Shown here piece after piece: positions 16,483 through 25,342 of a stretch of 64,000 nt of DNA. The notes beneath the pieces were generated by a model. It made no database searches, had not been told where the DNA came from, and saw only the letters and a list, made by a program, of their open reading frames with translations. The stretch lies in the NCBI RefSeq assembly GCF_003625485.1, contig NZ_RAIR01000001.1:496001-560000 (forward strand), written 5' to 3'. Position 1 is the stretch's first letter; each line of letters opens with the position of its first letter. The stretch is from Butyrivibrio sp. CB08. Its GTDB lineage: Bacteria > Bacillota > Clostridia > Lachnospirales > Lachnospiraceae. The position numbers and the translations under genes are program-made.

Positions 16483-17775
16483 ATGGCACGATTAGAAGAA
16501 CAGGATTTTGATGAAAAGAGGCTGGCTCGCAGACAGAGAAGGAAAAAGAGCCAGCTTATTGCATATATAATACTTGCTTCGATCTGTCTTGTGGTTTTTG
16601 GAGGCTGCGCAGCACTGATCATCTTCCTTAACGGTGTGCTTAAGGGGGATAAGAACGTAACTGCTGAAGCAGAGATCGCCCAGCAACAGGAAGAAGTAGT
16701 AGAAAGTGCAGTAATAGAGACTCCAGAGGTAGTCACAGAACCTGAGGAATATACCCAGGAGGACATGCTGGGAGATATAGTAAATAGCGTATTAGAGGAA
16801 CAGACACTTGAAGATAAGGTGGCTGGACTGTTTATCATAACTCCAGAGCAGCTTACAGGTGTAGACACCGCTGTTAAGGCCGGTTCTGGAACCCAGGAAG
16901 CATTAAGCAACTACGCTGTGGGCGGTATTGTTTATTCATCCAAGAACATCAAGACAACAGAACAGATCAAGGAAATGCTGGATGCAACTGTTTCCATGAG
17001 CAAGTATCCTGTTTTCACTTTCCTTTCAGACCAGGGCAATACTTCTGATTCTGTTAAGGATACACTGGCTCTTTCTCCTGATATTGAGATAACAGATGGA
17101 GAGAGTGCTTACCAGGCTGGAACCCAGATAGGATCACAGCTGTTCAAATATGGATTCAACTGCAGCGTTGCTCCTTTTATTGAAATGACCGAGGAGAGCA
17201 TGCTTGGAACTGATATAGATAACGCAAGAGATATTGCGGCAGGGTATTCTAAAGGCCTCGAGGAGTCTGGAATCTTATCCTGTAGTTACATGTTCCCTCT
17301 TAAGGGCGATACATTATCTGGAATGGGTACCAGCGACAAAAGCAAGGATGACCTGGTGCTTAATGAGTACGAGGTATTCAAGAACATTATAGATTCCGGA
17401 TTTGCCGGAGCCATAATGGTTTCCAATGTATCACTTCCAAATCTTACACAGGACAACACGCCGGCTTCTCTTTCTGACAAGGTTATTACAGAGGAGCTTC
17501 GAGGAACTCTTGGATACGAAGGAATAGTTATTACAGCACCGCTAAGTGAAGGCGCCATCACAGAGTACTACACTGCTGGAGAGGCGGCTGTGGCAGCTAT
17601 CAAGGCTGGGGCTGACATGATCTACATCCCTGAAGATTTTACCGAGGCTTACAACGCAGTCTTGGAAGCCGCATCAAGTGGCAGCATCAGTCAGGACAGG
17701 ATCGATGAGTCCCTGCGCCGTATCTATGCTGTAAAGTATGCAGATCGTGTTGAGCAGATCTCAGATGGAAATTGA
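16483..17775 (+). CDS. Membrane-anchored GH3-like protein, catalytic residues lost
   Basis: 430 residues. A basic cytosolic N-terminus, one TM helix (about 25-50), a Glu-rich linker (about 60-90), then a glycoside hydrolase family 3 N-terminal-domain fold ('DKVAGLFIITPEQL', 'GGIVYSSKNI', 'SVAPFIEM', 'AIKAGADMIYIP', 'RIDESLRRIY'). In NagZ-type enzymes the general acid motif is KHFPGHGDT; here it reads YMFPLKGDT (269-277). The nucleophile motif TDAL is here TAPL, Ala352 in place of Asp. It is therefore unlikely to hydrolyse beta-N-acetylglucosaminides and may bind peptidoglycan or a sugar instead. Flanked downstream by a strong terminator. Confidence 0.8.
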   Translation: MARLEEQDFDEKRLARRQRRKKSQLIAYIILASICLVVFGGCAALIIFLNGVLKGDKNVTAEAEIAQQQEEVVESAVIETPEVVTEPEEYTQEDMLGDIVNSVLEEQTLEDKVAGLFIITPEQLTGVDTAVKAGSGTQEALSNYAVGGIVYSSKNIKTTEQIKEMLDATVSMSKYPVFTFLSDQGNTSDSVKDTLALSPDIEITDGESAYQAGTQIGSQLFKYGFNCSVAPFIEMTEESMLGTDIDNARDIAAGYSKGLEESGILSCSYMFPLKGDTLSGMGTSDKSKDDLVLNEYEVFKNIIDSGFAGAIMVSNVSLPNLTQDNTPASLSDKVITEELRGTLGYEGIVITAPLSEGAITEYYTAGEAAVAAIKAGADMIYIPEDFTEAYNAVLEAASSGSISQDRIDESLRRIYAVKYADRVEQISDGN

Positions 17776-17781
17776 TAAAAC

Positions 17782-17810
17782 AAAAAAGGGCTTTGTTAAG
17801 CCCTTTTTTT
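17782..17810. terminator. Bidirectional intrinsic terminator
   Basis: GGGCTT/AAGCCC stem with TGTT loop, extended by an A-run before and a T-run after, serving the GH3-like gene and the convergent YitT gene. Confidence 0.9.
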
Positions 17811-17822
17811 ATTTGCGTTTAT

Positions 17823-18713
17823 TTAGTCTCTTGGTCTCATGTAGAAGGTTCCTGAGATTTCCTCGGTCCTTACTGAATTTATGAAGGCGCCTGGATCAAG
17901 CTCTTTTATCTTAGGAATGAGCTTTCTGGTATCTGAAGCGCTTACGATCGAATAGACGATCTTTTTGTTCTTGTGGGCAAAAGAGCCTTCTCCGTCGATA
18001 AGTGTTGCGCCATGTCCGCAGGTTTCATAGATCAGAGAGCAGACATCGTCAGGCATGTCAGTAATGATAAACAGCGTCTTTTGCTGATAGGTTCTATAGA
18101 GTGTGTGAAGAGCAGTTGTTGTCACATACTGGAATATCATGGAGTAGAGCGCCTTGTCCCAGCCAAAGAGAAGACCAGCTATGGTAAGGAGAACTATATT
18201 TCCGCCAAGGATATAGGGAAAGGCGTCGATACCTTTTTTCTGTGAGAGGAAAATAGAAATAAAATCTGTTCCGCCGCTGGTGGCGTCTACATTAAGGCAC
18301 ATGGTGATGGCTACGGCATTTAACAGACCGCCAAATACAGCTACTAAAAGCTCATCGTTGGTGAAGGTGTAGTAGGGCAGAAGGTCTACGAAAAGGCCGC
18401 TTGTCACAACCATTATCATGGAAAACAGTGTGAACCTCTTTCCGATGAACCTGAAGCCTATGTACACAGGAATGGCGTTTAGTACTACGTTGATCGGAGT
18501 AAATGGAATCTCAACAGCGAAGTACTTAAGGGCGATTCTCTGTATGATGATGGTAAGACCTGTGGCTCCGCCAGGATACAGGCCTCCGGCGTTTATGAAG
18601 GAATTGATGTTGAATGCCATGACAAAGGCTGCCAGAATGACAACCGCAAGGCGAACGGCATCTTTCTTGAGAGCTGCTTTCAGATTATACTTGCTACTAT
18701 GTTCACTATCCAT
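17823..18713 (-). CDS. YitT-family membrane protein
   Basis: 296 residues: five to six TM helices in the YitT_membrane (DUF161) domain, with 'FINAGGLYPGGATGL' and 'TSGGTDF', then a cytosolic DUF2179 domain ('SIVSASDTRKLIPKIKELDPGAFI'). These proteins are widespread in Firmicutes and of unknown function, possibly transporters with a sensory tail. It begins 12 bases after the AP2-protein stop; its ribosome site GAAGGAG lies in the end of that gene, so the two are probably one operon. Confidence 0.88.
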   Translation of the reverse strand: MDSEHSSKYNLKAALKKDAVRLAVVILAAFVMAFNINSFINAGGLYPGGATGLTIIIQRIALKYFAVEIPFTPINVVLNAIPVYIGFRFIGKRFTLFSMIMVVTSGLFVDLLPYYTFTNDELLVAVFGGLLNAVAITMCLNVDATSGGTDFISIFLSQKKGIDAFPYILGGNIVLLTIAGLLFGWDKALYSMIFQYVTTTALHTLYRTYQQKTLFIITDMPDDVCSLIYETCGHGATLIDGEGSFAHKNKKIVYSIVSASDTRKLIPKIKELDPGAFINSVRTEEISGTFYMRPRD

Positions 18714-18725
18714 AATTACGCTCCT

Positions 18726-19523
18726 TCAAGGCTTGATTTCATATATTGATGGAGATATCTCGACCTTCAGGTAAAGATCTGCGTACTGTGAAGGGGACAG
18801 GTCCTCTATGTAATTGAGCTGAAAGTTCTTTTTGATCCCGTTCTTAAGTAAAACGTCGGCAGCTTTATTATAGGCGATGGCTGCTTCTGCCTCGGTGTTA
18901 TAGTTGCCAACCACGTAGTTACTCTTTATATGGATCACTGACTTGTAGCGCACAAAACCTCTCCAGGTGAACTGCCTTACACCTCTGTATCTGTTTAAGA
19001 TGACGATGTTTTCATATCTGAAGTCATTGTGATCATCATTGGCAAAAAAGTAATCCCTGCCCTCAACTGCATAGCTCTTTATCCCGTACCGGGAGGGAAC
19101 TGAGATCTGGCTGCCATAGTCGGCTACAAACAGATGACTTCCTCTTTGCATGATCTTGTGAGATGAATAATAGAAGAGGTCATCGATATCAAACTTTAGA
19201 ACCTTATTTGGAGACAGAAAATACAGGAAATATTTCTTTTCCAGATAAATTGGGTTTGAAATGTACATTCCCTTGTCTCTGAAGTTTATTAAGGTCACGA
19301 ACTTGTCGAAGGGCAGCGACATTGTCTTTTTATATGAGGAAATATCTATGTTGTAGTCACATAAAACCTTGTCAGCGTCCTTGTAAACATTAGCTGCTTC
19401 TTTGATGTCGCTATAGCTTCCCAGTGAAATATGCTTGCCTAAATATGTGATAGATGCACGAAAAGATGGCGTTCCATCCTTTAAAGTTGTGGAATATACC
19501 CCAACATATTTTTTTTTGCTCAT
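18726..19523 (-). CDS. Double AP2-domain protein with degenerate HNH-like core
   Basis: 265 residues. Residues about 4-55 ('KYVGVYSTT...LGSYSDIKEAANVYKDAD') and about 187-240 ('RYRGVRQF..VGNYNTEAEAAIAYNKAADVL') both look like AP2 DNA-binding domains: an N-terminal three-strand sheet beginning with (Y/R)xGV and an A-A-x-x-Y helix. Between them 'AND..NDFRYENIVILN' looks like the end of an HNH homing-endonuclease domain (usual form NxxxNRxENL), but the catalytic His pair is not evident. I read it as a domesticated HNH-AP2 endonuclease now acting as a DNA-binding regulator; this is inference. ATG 19523 is chosen because GGGAG lies just before it. First gene of an operon with the YitT gene. Confidence 0.75.
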   Translation of the reverse strand: MSKKKYVGVYSTTLKDGTPSFRASITYLGKHISLGSYSDIKEAANVYKDADKVLCDYNIDISSYKKTMSLPFDKFVTLINFRDKGMYISNPIYLEKKYFLYFLSPNKVLKFDIDDLFYYSSHKIMQRGSHLFVADYGSQISVPSRYGIKSYAVEGRDYFFANDDHNDFRYENIVILNRYRGVRQFTWRGFVRYKSVIHIKSNYVVGNYNTEAEAAIAYNKAADVLLKNGIKKNFQLNYIEDLSPSQYADLYLKVEISPSIYEIKP

Positions 19524-19588
19524 TTTTCTCCCAAACAAAGTGGTATTATGGTATACTTTATCAAAATTTACTTTTATACATTAACGTG

Positions 19589-19594
19589 TATAAG
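19589..19594 (+). promoter_or_regulatory. Possible thrC -10 element
   Basis: TATAAG with TTTACT 16 bases upstream (19567-19572), about 50 bases before the thrC start. Weak match. Confidence 0.3.
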
Positions 19595-19643
19595 AGTATT
19601 GTATATGAAATAACTTACTAGTGTCAAAACGGAGGAGTAACAA

Positions 19644-21137
19644 ATGTCTAAGGAAGTTTTGTATTCAAGCACCAGAGGAGATAAGGGACAGATCAGGGCG
19701 TCAGAGGCCATTTTAAGGGGCCTTGCACCAGACGGAGGCCTTTATGTTCCGGATCATATTCCCCATTTGGAAAAGACACTTAGAGAAATATCAGGTCTTT
19801 CATATCAGGAGACAGCTTATGAAGTAATGAAGCTTCTCTTTACTGATTTCACAGAGGAAGAGCTTAAGTACTGCATCTCACATGCATACGATTCAAAATT
19901 CGACACAGAGGAGATCGCACCACTTTCAGAGGCAGATGGCGCATTTTTCCTTGAGCTGTATCACGGAGCTACAATCGCGTTTAAGGATATGGCACTGTCT
20001 ATTCTTCCTTATCTTATGACTACAGCAGCTAAAAAGAATTCTATCAAGAATGAAATAGTGATCCTCACCGCAACAAGTGGTGACACAGGTAAGGCTGCAC
20101 TCGCAGGTTTTGCAGATGTTCCTGGAACAAGGATCGTTGTTTTCTATCCTAAGCATGGTGTCAGCCCAATCCAGGAGCAGCAGATGGTAACTCAGAAGGG
20201 TGACAACACCTGCGTTATCGCTATCGAAGGTAACTTTGATGACGCTCAGACTGGAGTTAAGAAGATCTTCACAGATCCTGAGCTTGCAAAGTATATGGAT
20301 TCCAAGGGATTCCAGTTCTCATCAGCTAACTCCATCAACATCGGAAGACTTGTTCCTCAGATCGCTTACTATGTATATGCTTATGGCAAGCTCCTTAAAG
20401 AGGGCAGAATCGCTGAGGGCGATCCAATAAATGTAGTAGTTCCTACAGGTAACTTTGGTAATATCCTTGCAGCTTACTACGCTGGCAAGATGGGAGTTCC
20501 GATCGCTAAGTTTGTATGTGCATCCAACTCCAACAAGGTTCTGTTTGACTTCTTTAAGACAGGTGAGTACGACAGAAACCGTGAGTTTGTTCTCACAAGC
20601 TCACCTTCAATGGATATCCTTATCTCATCTAACCTTGAGAGACTTATCTATCACATCGCTGGAGATAACGCAGATGTTGATGCTGAGTACATGAAGAAGC
20701 TTGGCACAGAGGGCAAGTATGAGATAACACCTGCTATGAAAGAGGCTCTTGCTGACTTCTACGGCGGATTTGCTACAGAAGAAGAGACCTTTAAGACAAT
20801 CAAAGATCTCTTTGAGAATTCTTCATATCTTATTGACACACATACAGCTGTTGCAGCTTCTGTATATAACAAGTACAAGAGTGAAACTGGAGATAAGACT
20901 GTAACAGTTATTGCTTCTACAGCAAGCCCATTCAAGTTTACAAGAAGCGTAATGAACGCGCTGTCAAAAGGGGATGACAGCAAGGATGACTTTGCTCTTG
21001 CAGACGAACTCAGCGCTATTTCTGGAGTTGCTATTCCAGAAGCTGTTACATCAATCAGAAACGCAGAGATCCGTCACAAGACTGTTGTAGAAAAAACCGA
21101 GATGGAAAGTGCAGTAAAGGCTTTTCTTGGCATCTGA
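19644..21137 (+). CDS. thrC: Threonine synthase
   Basis: 497 residues, the longer class II form found in many anaerobes, fungi and enterics. It starts with the typical 'YSSTRGDKGQIRASEAILRGLAPDGGLYVP' region, has the PLP Lys in 'HGATIAFKDMA' and the phosphate loop 'TSGDTGKAAL'. It converts O-phosphohomoserine to threonine. GGAGG lies 9 bases before the ATG. No T-box or other leader is seen in the 120 bases upstream. Confidence 0.96.
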   Translation: MSKEVLYSSTRGDKGQIRASEAILRGLAPDGGLYVPDHIPHLEKTLREISGLSYQETAYEVMKLLFTDFTEEELKYCISHAYDSKFDTEEIAPLSEADGAFFLELYHGATIAFKDMALSILPYLMTTAAKKNSIKNEIVILTATSGDTGKAALAGFADVPGTRIVVFYPKHGVSPIQEQQMVTQKGDNTCVIAIEGNFDDAQTGVKKIFTDPELAKYMDSKGFQFSSANSINIGRLVPQIAYYVYAYGKLLKEGRIAEGDPINVVVPTGNFGNILAAYYAGKMGVPIAKFVCASNSNKVLFDFFKTGEYDRNREFVLTSSPSMDILISSNLERLIYHIAGDNADVDAEYMKKLGTEGKYEITPAMKEALADFYGGFATEEETFKTIKDLFENSSYLIDTHTAVAASVYNKYKSETGDKTVTVIASTASPFKFTRSVMNALSKGDDSKDDFALADELSAISGVAIPEAVTSIRNAEIRHKTVVEKTEMESAVKAFLGI

Positions 21138-21197
21138 TTTGATGCTAAAATGGTTTTACGACTGACACGACAATTGGCATAAATAATGGAGGTGCGT

Positions 21198-22571
21198 ATG
21201 GACTTAGGTAAGAGCGTTTACTCGGAAATCACACCGGAGATTGTTGAGCTTTCACAGCTTTCGGAAGAGGCCGACAAGATAGAGAACGAGCTTTTCCTAA
21301 AGTATGATGTTAAAAGGGGACTTAGAGACTTAAATGGTAAGGGTGTACTTACAGGCCTTACCAGAATTTCGGAGATCATTGCCAAGAAGGTAGTTGATGG
21401 CAAAGAGGTTCCGGCAGATGGTGAGATCTATTTCAGAGGATATGATGTCAAGGATCTCATCAGAGTAGCAGAAGAGGAGCACAGATTTGCTTTTGAGGAA
21501 TGTGCATATCTGCTTTTATTTGACAAACTTCCTACGGGAAAAGAGCTACTTAGATTCGAAAAGTTATTGGAATTTTACAGGGCACTTCCCACAAGCTTCG
21601 TCAGAGACGTAATCATGAAGGCACCCAGCCGTGACATGATGAACACTCTGGCCAGAAGTGTTCTTACTATGTATTCTTATGATGAAATGGCAGACGATGT
21701 TTCACTTCCCAATGTGCTTCGTCAGTCACTTCAGCTTATCAGTATGTTTCCGCTTCTTTCTATCTACGGATATCAGGCATACAATCACTATCATGAGGGC
21801 AACAGCCTTATAATCCATCCACCCAAGGAGGAACTCTCAACTGCAGAGACCATCCTGTACCTGCTTCGCCCGGACAGCCAGTACACAGAGCTGGAAGCTA
21901 AGCTTCTTGATATCTGTCTTGTGCTTCATATGGAGCATGGCGGTGGTAATAACTCATCATTTACAACCCACGTTGTAAGCTCCAGTATGACAGATACTTA
22001 CTCTGTTATTGCAGCTGCTATCGGATCCCTCAAGGGCCCAAGACACGGCGGAGCCAACATCAAGGTTGTGCACATGTTTGATGACATCGAAGAACATGTT
22101 AAGGACTGGAAGAATGAGGATGAGGTCAAGGCTTATCTTAAGAAAATCCTCAACAAGGAAGCTTTTGACAAAGCAGGACTTATCTACGGAATCGGACATG
22201 CTATTTATTCCAAGTCAGATCCTCGTGCTGTGATCTTAAAGAGTTTTGTCGAGAAACTCGCTGCAGAGAAGGGCAGAGAAGATGAGCTTGCGCTCTACGA
22301 ACTTGTAGAAAAGCTTGCTCCAGAAGTTATCAGCGGTGAACGCACCATGTACAAGGGTGTATCTGCAAACGTTGACTTCTACTCAGGTTTCGTATACAGA
22401 ATGCTGGATCTTCCAGAAGAACTCTATCCAACAATCTTTGCCATGGCAAGAATCGTCGGCTGGTCAGCCCACAGAATGGAAGAGCTAGCCAACAACGGCA
22501 AGATCATCCGTCCTGCTTACATGGCAATTGAACCTCGCAAAGAGTATGTCCGCATGGATGACAGAACTTAA
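21198..22571 (+). CDS. Citrate (Si)-synthase family protein
   Basis: 457 residues. The catalytic trio is present: His in 'GPRHGGAN', His in 'GIGHAIYSKSDPR' and Asp in 'NVDFYSG'. N-terminal helices carry 'EIYFRGYDVKDL'. It condenses oxaloacetate with acetyl-CoA (or possibly propionyl-CoA, since the family includes methylcitrate synthases). ATG 21198 has GGAGG 5 bases upstream; the ATG at 21186 precedes that site and is rejected. Followed by a very long inverted-repeat terminator shared with deoC. A second, unrelated citrate-forming enzyme candidate lies at 51.4 kb. Confidence 0.92.
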   Translation: MDLGKSVYSEITPEIVELSQLSEEADKIENELFLKYDVKRGLRDLNGKGVLTGLTRISEIIAKKVVDGKEVPADGEIYFRGYDVKDLIRVAEEEHRFAFEECAYLLLFDKLPTGKELLRFEKLLEFYRALPTSFVRDVIMKAPSRDMMNTLARSVLTMYSYDEMADDVSLPNVLRQSLQLISMFPLLSIYGYQAYNHYHEGNSLIIHPPKEELSTAETILYLLRPDSQYTELEAKLLDICLVLHMEHGGGNNSSFTTHVVSSSMTDTYSVIAAAIGSLKGPRHGGANIKVVHMFDDIEEHVKDWKNEDEVKAYLKKILNKEAFDKAGLIYGIGHAIYSKSDPRAVILKSFVEKLAAEKGREDELALYELVEKLAPEVISGERTMYKGVSANVDFYSGFVYRMLDLPEELYPTIFAMARIVGWSAHRMEELANNGKIIRPAYMAIEPRKEYVRMDDRT

Positions 22572-22680
22572 CTGTAATTTCCAAGAAAATATAAGCATAA
22601 AAAAATCCCTTTTGACGAGGTTAAGCGCTAGCCTCGAGGAAAAAGGGATTTTTTTGCTTGATTATTTCTTGGAATTACAG
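22572..22680. repeat. 109-bp inverted repeat acting as bidirectional terminator
   Basis: The arms start CTGTAATTTCCAAGAAAA on the left and, read in reverse complement from the right, CTGTAATTCCAAGAAATAA. They continue through AAGC, a run of A, ATCCCTTTT, to an inner CGAGG/CCTCG with an AGCGCT tip. About 45 positions can pair, much more than an ordinary terminator. The right arm overlaps the last codon and stop of deoC. Confidence 0.85.
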
Positions 22681-23334
22681 GTTGTATTTCTGTGCGATGA
22701 GTGGAGCAACCTTTGAGGAGCCGATGCGGCTGCAGCCTGCCTCGGCGTATGCAAGGGCGTCCTCAATTGTGCGGATTCCGCCAGCTGCCTTGATCTTAAC
22801 GTCTGGTCCGATGTGCTCTTTGAAGAGCTTGATGTCTTCCAGTGTTGCACCAGCTGATCCAAAGCCTGTTGATGTCTTGATGTAGTCAGCCTTAACCTCT
22901 GTGATGATTTTGCAGAGCTCGATCTTCTCGTCCTCTGTGAGGTAGCATGTCTCGATGATGACCTTAAGGAGCTTGTCGCCGCAAGCCTTCTTGATCTCAG
23001 CGAGCTCTTTTCTTACTTCGTCATATCTGTGATTCTTGACATCACTGATATTTACAACTGTGTCGATCTCAGAAGCACCGTCTGCGATTGAATCCTGGGC
23101 CTCAACAACCTTTGAATGTGTGCTGTTGTAGCCAAGAGGGAAACCAATAACAGTGCAGAGCTTTAAGTTATCGCCGTATTTGTCGTGTACTCTCTTTAAA
23201 TATGTCTGTGGAATGCAGACTGTAGCTGTTCCATACTTAACAGCCTCATCACAAAGGGAAACGATTCCCTCCCATGTAGCGTCTGCAGTAAGAAGTGTGT
23301 GGTCTATAAGGCCAAGTATCTCTTTTTCTTCCAT
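22675..23334 (-). CDS. deoC: Deoxyribose-phosphate aldolase
   Basis: 219 residues, normal length. Schiff-base Lys in 'YIKTSTGFG', the second active-site Lys in 'LLKVIIETC', and the phosphate-binding 'KAAGGIRT'. It splits 2-deoxyribose-5-phosphate to acetaldehyde and glyceraldehyde-3-phosphate in deoxynucleoside catabolism. GGAG precedes the start. Single gene here, convergent with citrate synthase. Confidence 0.95.
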   Translation of the reverse strand: MEEKEILGLIDHTLLTADATWEGIVSLCDEAVKYGTATVCIPQTYLKRVHDKYGDNLKLCTVIGFPLGYNSTHSKVVEAQDSIADGASEIDTVVNISDVKNHRYDEVRKELAEIKKACGDKLLKVIIETCYLTEDEKIELCKIITEVKADYIKTSTGFGSAGATLEDIKLFKEHIGPDVKIKAAGGIRTIEDALAYAEAGCSRIGSSKVAPLIAQKYNL

Positions 23335-23454
23335 ATCAATAATCTCCTTAAAATAAATACAATAAATAGTGCTCCATAATTATATCACAGGGCCATGAAA
23401 TATGTGGTACAATTCTTCTGGTATTATTTTCGGACAAAGGAGAACCATGTAAAA

Positions 23455-25275
23455 ATGGAAAACATAGTTATCAAAGAAAGACTACTAAGACTCAGAGAAG
23501 AGATGGCTAAAAATGGTATTGATTACTATATGATGCCAACTTCTGATTTTCATAATTCAGAGTACAGCGCAGATTTCTTTAAGGTAAGAGAGTACTTTTG
23601 CGGGTTTGACGGATCAAACGGAACCCTCGTTGTAAGCCAGGATGAAGCTGGCATGTGGACAGATGGCAGATATTTTATCCAGGCAGAGAACCAGATGGAG
23701 GGCACAGGTGTTAAGCTCTTTAGAATGCTTGAAGCCGGTGTTCCAACAATTTCAGAGTACCTCCTTGCCAATATGAAAGAGGGCCAGGTTCTTGGCTTTG
23801 ACGGAAGGGTTATCTCAACCAGTATCGGAGAGGACCTTGAAAAGAAACTTGCAGCAAAAAGCGTAACTCTTAAGATCGACAGGGATCTTGCTGAAACTGT
23901 CTGGACTGACAGACCACTTCTTCCATGCCACGACATGTACGTGCTTCCAGATGAGCTTTGTGGCAAGAGCTTTAACGAGAAAATCTCTCAGGTAAGAGAG
24001 CATATGAATAAGCTTGGCACCAAGGCGTATCTTCTTAGTAAGCTGGATGACATCATGTGGCTTACAAACCTTCGTGGTAACGACGTGGAGTGCAATCCTG
24101 TAGCTCTTTCCTATGCGCTTATCACAGCGGATTCATTCACTCTCTTTGCTCAGGAAAAAGAGATCACATCAGAAGTCAGAGCATACTGCGACAAGGTGGG
24201 AATTGCTCTTAGAGGATATGACGACGTTGTTTCTTTTGTTAAGAAGATGAATGTTACTGGAAACATACTTTTCGATAAGAGAAATACCAACTTCCTTACA
24301 TTCAAGGTGCTTCTTGAGAAGGCGAAGGCTGCTGATATTAAACTTGTAAATGCCAAGGATCCTACAGAGGACCTCAAGGCAAGCAAGAACGAAGTAGAGC
24401 TTAAGAATATCAGAGAGGTTTACCTTAAGGACAGCGCCAAGCTCACAGAGTTCATCTACTGGGTTAAGAACACAGTTGGAAAAGAGCCTATGACTGAATA
24501 CACTGCTGCTGAGAAACTTGATGGCATGAGAGCAGAGATCCCTGGATTTATAGAGCTCAGCTTCCCAACCATCAGTGCATATAACGCCAATGCAGCTATG
24601 GCTCACTATGAAGCAACAAAAGACAACGCCGCAGAAGTCAAGAAGCAGGGACTTCTCCTTGTGGATTCAGGCGGAACATATATGGGCGGAACAACTGACG
24701 TTACAAGAACCATCGTTGTAGGCGACATCTCAGATGAGATCAAAAAGCATTACACTCTAACAGTGTGTGGAATGCTCCGTCTTGCTAACGCCAACTTCCT
24801 TGAGGGATGCACTGGTAAGAACGTTGACATCCTTGCAAGAGGCCCACTTTGGAATGCCGGTATCGACTACAAGCATGGCACAGGTCATGGAATCGGATAT
24901 ATCTTAAACGTACACGAGGGACCACAGAACATCAGATGGCGCTTTACTCCTGGACAGAATGAAGCTCCTCTTGTTCCTGGAATGATAGTGTCAGATGAGC
25001 CTGGCGTTTACATCGAGGGAAGCCATGGTATCAGGATTGAGAATATTCTTGAGGTAGTGGCAGGAGAAACAGGAGAGTATGGACAGTTCCTTCATTTTGC
25101 TCACCTTACTTATGCGCCAATTGACCTTGAAGCTATTGACACCACATACATGGATAACAGTGATATCAAGGCTCTTAACGACTACCACAAAATGGTCTAT
25201 GACAAGTTGTCTCCGCTTATCGCTGATGAGGCTGTTCTTAACTGGTTAAAAGAAGCTACAAGAGAAATAAAATAA
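23455..25275 (+). CDS. Xaa-Pro aminopeptidase (M24B, P-type)
   Basis: 606 residues: two creatinase-like N-terminal domains and a C-terminal pita-bread domain, the long three-domain form. Metal ligands are present in 'VDSGGTYMGGTTDVTRT' (two Asp), 'HGTGHGIG' (His), 'SDEPGVY' (Glu) and 'IRIEN' (Glu). It removes an N-terminal residue before proline and needs two Mn2+. ATG 23455 begins the conserved N-terminus; AAAGGAG is 12 bases away, with a start-stop ATGTAA at 23447 lying between. Confidence 0.93.
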   Translation: MENIVIKERLLRLREEMAKNGIDYYMMPTSDFHNSEYSADFFKVREYFCGFDGSNGTLVVSQDEAGMWTDGRYFIQAENQMEGTGVKLFRMLEAGVPTISEYLLANMKEGQVLGFDGRVISTSIGEDLEKKLAAKSVTLKIDRDLAETVWTDRPLLPCHDMYVLPDELCGKSFNEKISQVREHMNKLGTKAYLLSKLDDIMWLTNLRGNDVECNPVALSYALITADSFTLFAQEKEITSEVRAYCDKVGIALRGYDDVVSFVKKMNVTGNILFDKRNTNFLTFKVLLEKAKAADIKLVNAKDPTEDLKASKNEVELKNIREVYLKDSAKLTEFIYWVKNTVGKEPMTEYTAAEKLDGMRAEIPGFIELSFPTISAYNANAAMAHYEATKDNAAEVKKQGLLLVDSGGTYMGGTTDVTRTIVVGDISDEIKKHYTLTVCGMLRLANANFLEGCTGKNVDILARGPLWNAGIDYKHGTGHGIGYILNVHEGPQNIRWRFTPGQNEAPLVPGMIVSDEPGVYIEGSHGIRIENILEVVAGETGEYGQFLHFAHLTYAPIDLEAIDTTYMDNSDIKALNDYHKMVYDKLSPLIADEAVLNWLKEATREIK

Positions 25276-25308
25276 ACGTAAAAAGAATCTTAAAATATGC
25301 TAGAATGC

Positions 25309-25336
25309 TTGAAAATATGCACTTTTGAGATATAAT
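25309..25336 (+). promoter_or_regulatory. Promoter of the 6S-like RNA
   Basis: TTGAAA (25309-25314), 16-base spacer, TATAAT (25331-25336). Transcription should start near 25343, where the first stable hairpin begins. Confidence 0.7.
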
Positions 25337-25342
25337 AAGTAT

